Origin: Acidobacteriota bacterium
Lineage (GTDB): Bacteria; Acidobacteriota; Thermoanaerobaculia; Multivoradales; Multivoraceae
NCBI GenBank assembly: GCA_026708285.1
Contig: JAPOVF010000323.1
Coordinates: 1 to 32,962, forward strand
Direction: 5' to 3'
DNA: 32,962 nt
Notes under the pieces: model-generated
What the model saw: the letters and a program-made list of their open reading frames with translations, nothing else
What the model was told of the DNA's origin: nothing
The model's database searches: none
Translations under genes and position numbers: made by a program
Part shown: one piece after another, positions 31,606-32,962 of the stretch
Layout of the letters: every line of letters begins with the position of its first letter
Numbering within the stretch: the first letter of the stretch is position 1

Positions 31606-32962
31606 ATGGGCACGCACCGTTTCAGGCGGGGATTGAGCCTGCCCATTTCGGGCGCTCCGGAGCAGACGGTGGAGGACGCCGCGGCTCCCGGTACCGTGGC
31701 GGTCAGCGCCGCCGATTATCCGGGCATGAAGCCGGCGATGCACGTCGGGCCGGGCGACGCGGTGAGGCGCGGGCAGCTCCTGTTCGAGGATCGCAAGCAG
31801 CCCGGCGTTCGCTTCACCTCGCCCGCCGCGGGAACCGTGGGGGCGGTGAACCGCGGCGCCAAGCGGGCCCTGATCTCGGTCGTGGTGCGGGTGGATCCCT
31901 CGGACCAGGCGGGCTCAAGCGGCGCCGGAGTCGGCTTCGCCAGCTACACCGGAAGACATCCGAGCGCCCTCTCCCGAGCGGAGGTGCAGGGATTGCTGGT
32001 GGAGTCGGGAGACTGGGTCGCTCTGCGCGCACGCCCATTCGGACGCAGCGCGGCCGTTGATTCGGTACCGAAGTCGATCTTCGTCACCGCGATGAACACG
32101 GAACCGTTCGCGCCGGCCGCCGACGTGATCGTCGAAGGACGGACCGGCGACCTGGAACGGGGCCTCGCCGCTCTGGCCCGCCTGACGGACGGACCCGTCT
32201 ACCTCTGCCACGCACCCGGCACCCTCGCCGGTATCGAGACGAGCGAACCGGTGCGGCTCGAAGAGTTCAGGGGACCCCACCCCGCCGGCGCCGCGGGGCT
32301 GCACATTCACACTCTGGATCCGGTGGACCGCAACAAGCTGGTGTGGCAGGTCGGGCTGCAGGACACGCTGGCGATCGGCCGCCTGTTCGCCACGGGCGAA
32401 CCCGACGTCCAGCGGATCGTTGCCCTTGCCGGTCCGCCGGTGCAGAGGCCCAGGCTGCTGCGCACGCGGCTGGGCGCCTCGCTCGCCGATCTGACGCGCG
32501 GCGAAGTCGCCGTGTTGTTCGAGGGCGCCGAAGGCGCCGACGGGAGGGGCGCGGAAGCCGTCCGGGACGGTGCGGTGCGGGTGATCACCGGTTCGCCGCT
32601 CAGCGGACGCACCGCGGTCGGCGAGAACGCGCCTGCGGATCTTCACGGCTACCTGGGTCGCTTCCACGACACCGTCTCGGTGCTCGAGGACGACCACGGC
32701 CGCCACTTCCTGGGCTGGCTGCAGCCCGGTTTCGGCGCCTTTTCGCGTGCCAGAGCCTTCGCCTCCTCCCTGCTGCCGGGCAAGTCCTTCGCGATGACCA
32801 CGACCACGCACGGCTCGCCGCGCGCGATCGTGCCGATCGGCCTCTACGAGAGCGTCTTCCCGTGGGACCTGCAGCCGACCTTCCTGCTCAAGTCCCTGGT
32901 GGCCGGAGACATTGAGCGGGCCGAGGAACTCGGCTGCCTGGAACTGCTGGAGGAGGACCTGG
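31606..32962 (+). CDS. nqrA: Na+-translocating NADH:quinone reductase subunit A, 3' partial
   Basis: NqrA is the peripheral cytoplasmic subunit of the Na+-pumping NADH:ubiquinone oxidoreductase, involved in quinone binding. Reading from ATG 31606 gives 452 codons without a stop up to the window end, so the ORF track missed it. Family marks in order are RGLSLPISGAPEQ, DYPGMKPAMHVGPGDAV, the biotinyl-lipoyl-like FTSPAAGTVGAVNRGAKRALISVVV, FVTAMNTEPFAP, HTLDPVDRNKLVWQVGLQD, RLLRTRLGASL, and the C-terminal ELGCLELLEEDL. The protein is nearly complete at the edge. There is no clear Shine-Dalgarno. The rest of the nqr operon (B-F) should follow outside the window. Aerobic or microaerobic, sodium-linked respiration is implied. 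Confidence 0.95.
   Translation, partial: MGTHRFRRGLSLPISGAPEQTVEDAAAPGTVAVSAADYPGMKPAMHVGPGDAVRRGQLLFEDRKQPGVRFTSPAAGTVGAVNRGAKRALISVVVRVDPSDQAGSSGAGVGFASYTGRHPSALSRAEVQGLLVESGDWVALRARPFGRSAAVDSVPKSIFVTAMNTEPFAPAADVIVEGRTGDLERGLAALARLTDGPVYLCHAPGTLAGIETSEPVRLEEFRGPHPAGAAGLHIHTLDPVDRNKLVWQVGLQDTLAIGRLFATGEPDVQRIVALAGPPVQRPRLLRTRLGASLADLTRGEVAVLFEGAEGADGRGAEAVRDGAVRVITGSPLSGRTAVGENAPADLHGYLGRFHDTVSVLEDDHGRHFLGWLQPGFGAFSRARAFASSLLPGKSFAMTTTTHGSPRAIVPIGLYESVFPWDLQPTFLLKSLVAGDIERAEELGCLELLEEDL

Noticed and set aside
1-32962. CRISPR arrays, tRNA/rRNA genes, insertion sequences, prophage or defence genes
   Set aside because: No regularly spaced repeats, no cloverleaf-like segments and no transposase, integrase or defence-type proteins were seen; all long ORFs are housekeeping or metabolic.

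Overview
High-GC (roughly two thirds G+C by eye), densely packed bacterial chromosomal DNA. There are 30 supportable protein-coding genes, two of them cut by the window edges. I see no rRNA, tRNA, CRISPR array, insertion sequence or phage gene. No gap between genes exceeds about 130 bases. A Gram-negative cell is suggested by a lipoprotein TAXI-type solute receptor, an exported beta-propeller protein, a periplasmic-type M16 peptidase and an Nqr sodium pump. The mix of these genes with a complete-looking coenzyme F420 locus (fused FbiC, stand-alone CofE) and luciferase-like F420 oxidoreductases would fit a lineage such as Acidobacteriota. That assignment is inference from gene content and is weak.

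Layout. 1-2.04 kb: end of a PPOX-fold flavin/F420 protein, two tandem paralogous small membrane proteins and a DUF2085 membrane protein. 2.1-4.1 kb: asnS and rnc, where rnc appears to use a CTG start inside the asnS stop. 4.1-8.1 kb (minus): mgtE-recO-mutL. 8.2-9.7 kb (minus): a luciferase-like monooxygenase and a RidA-fold protein. 9.7-12.6 kb: an acetyl-CoA hydrolase/CoA-transferase homologue with the expected catalytic Glu replaced, a GST, and a TerC-family membrane protein. 12.7-18.6 kb (plus): the F420 locus npdG-cofE-cofD-cofC-fbiC, meeting tail-to-tail a second F420-dependent oxidoreductase. 19.7-21.8 kb (plus): a membrane-anchored DUF4230-like protein and a PaaK-like adenylate-forming ligase. 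21.8-30.9 kb (minus): crotonase, CinA-like protein, M16 peptidase, PQQ-type beta-propeller protein, TAXI receptor and fused TRAP permease. 30.9 kb to the end (plus): nfuA and the first 452 codons of nqrA, which the ORF track omits because it runs off the window.

How the genes work together. FbiC makes the deazaflavin FO; CofC and CofD add the phospho-acyl group; CofE adds glutamates; NpdG exchanges hydride between F420 and NADP. Two luciferase-like proteins, and possibly the PPOX protein at the left edge, are candidate F420 users. RecO and MutL form a repair pair driven from the mgtE promoter. NfuA (Fe-S delivery) sits just before the Nqr operon, whose NqrF subunit carries an Fe-S cluster.

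The main unexplained structural signal is regulatory. Seven gene starts without a visible Shine-Dalgarno have a TANNNT hexamer 6-10 bases upstream, as expected for leaderless transcripts, whereas genes with a clear Shine-Dalgarno do not. I found no clearly new multi-gene system. The best novelty candidates are the leaderless-promoter pattern, the F420 locus with no visible dehydro-F420 reductase, and several enzymes with substituted catalytic residues.
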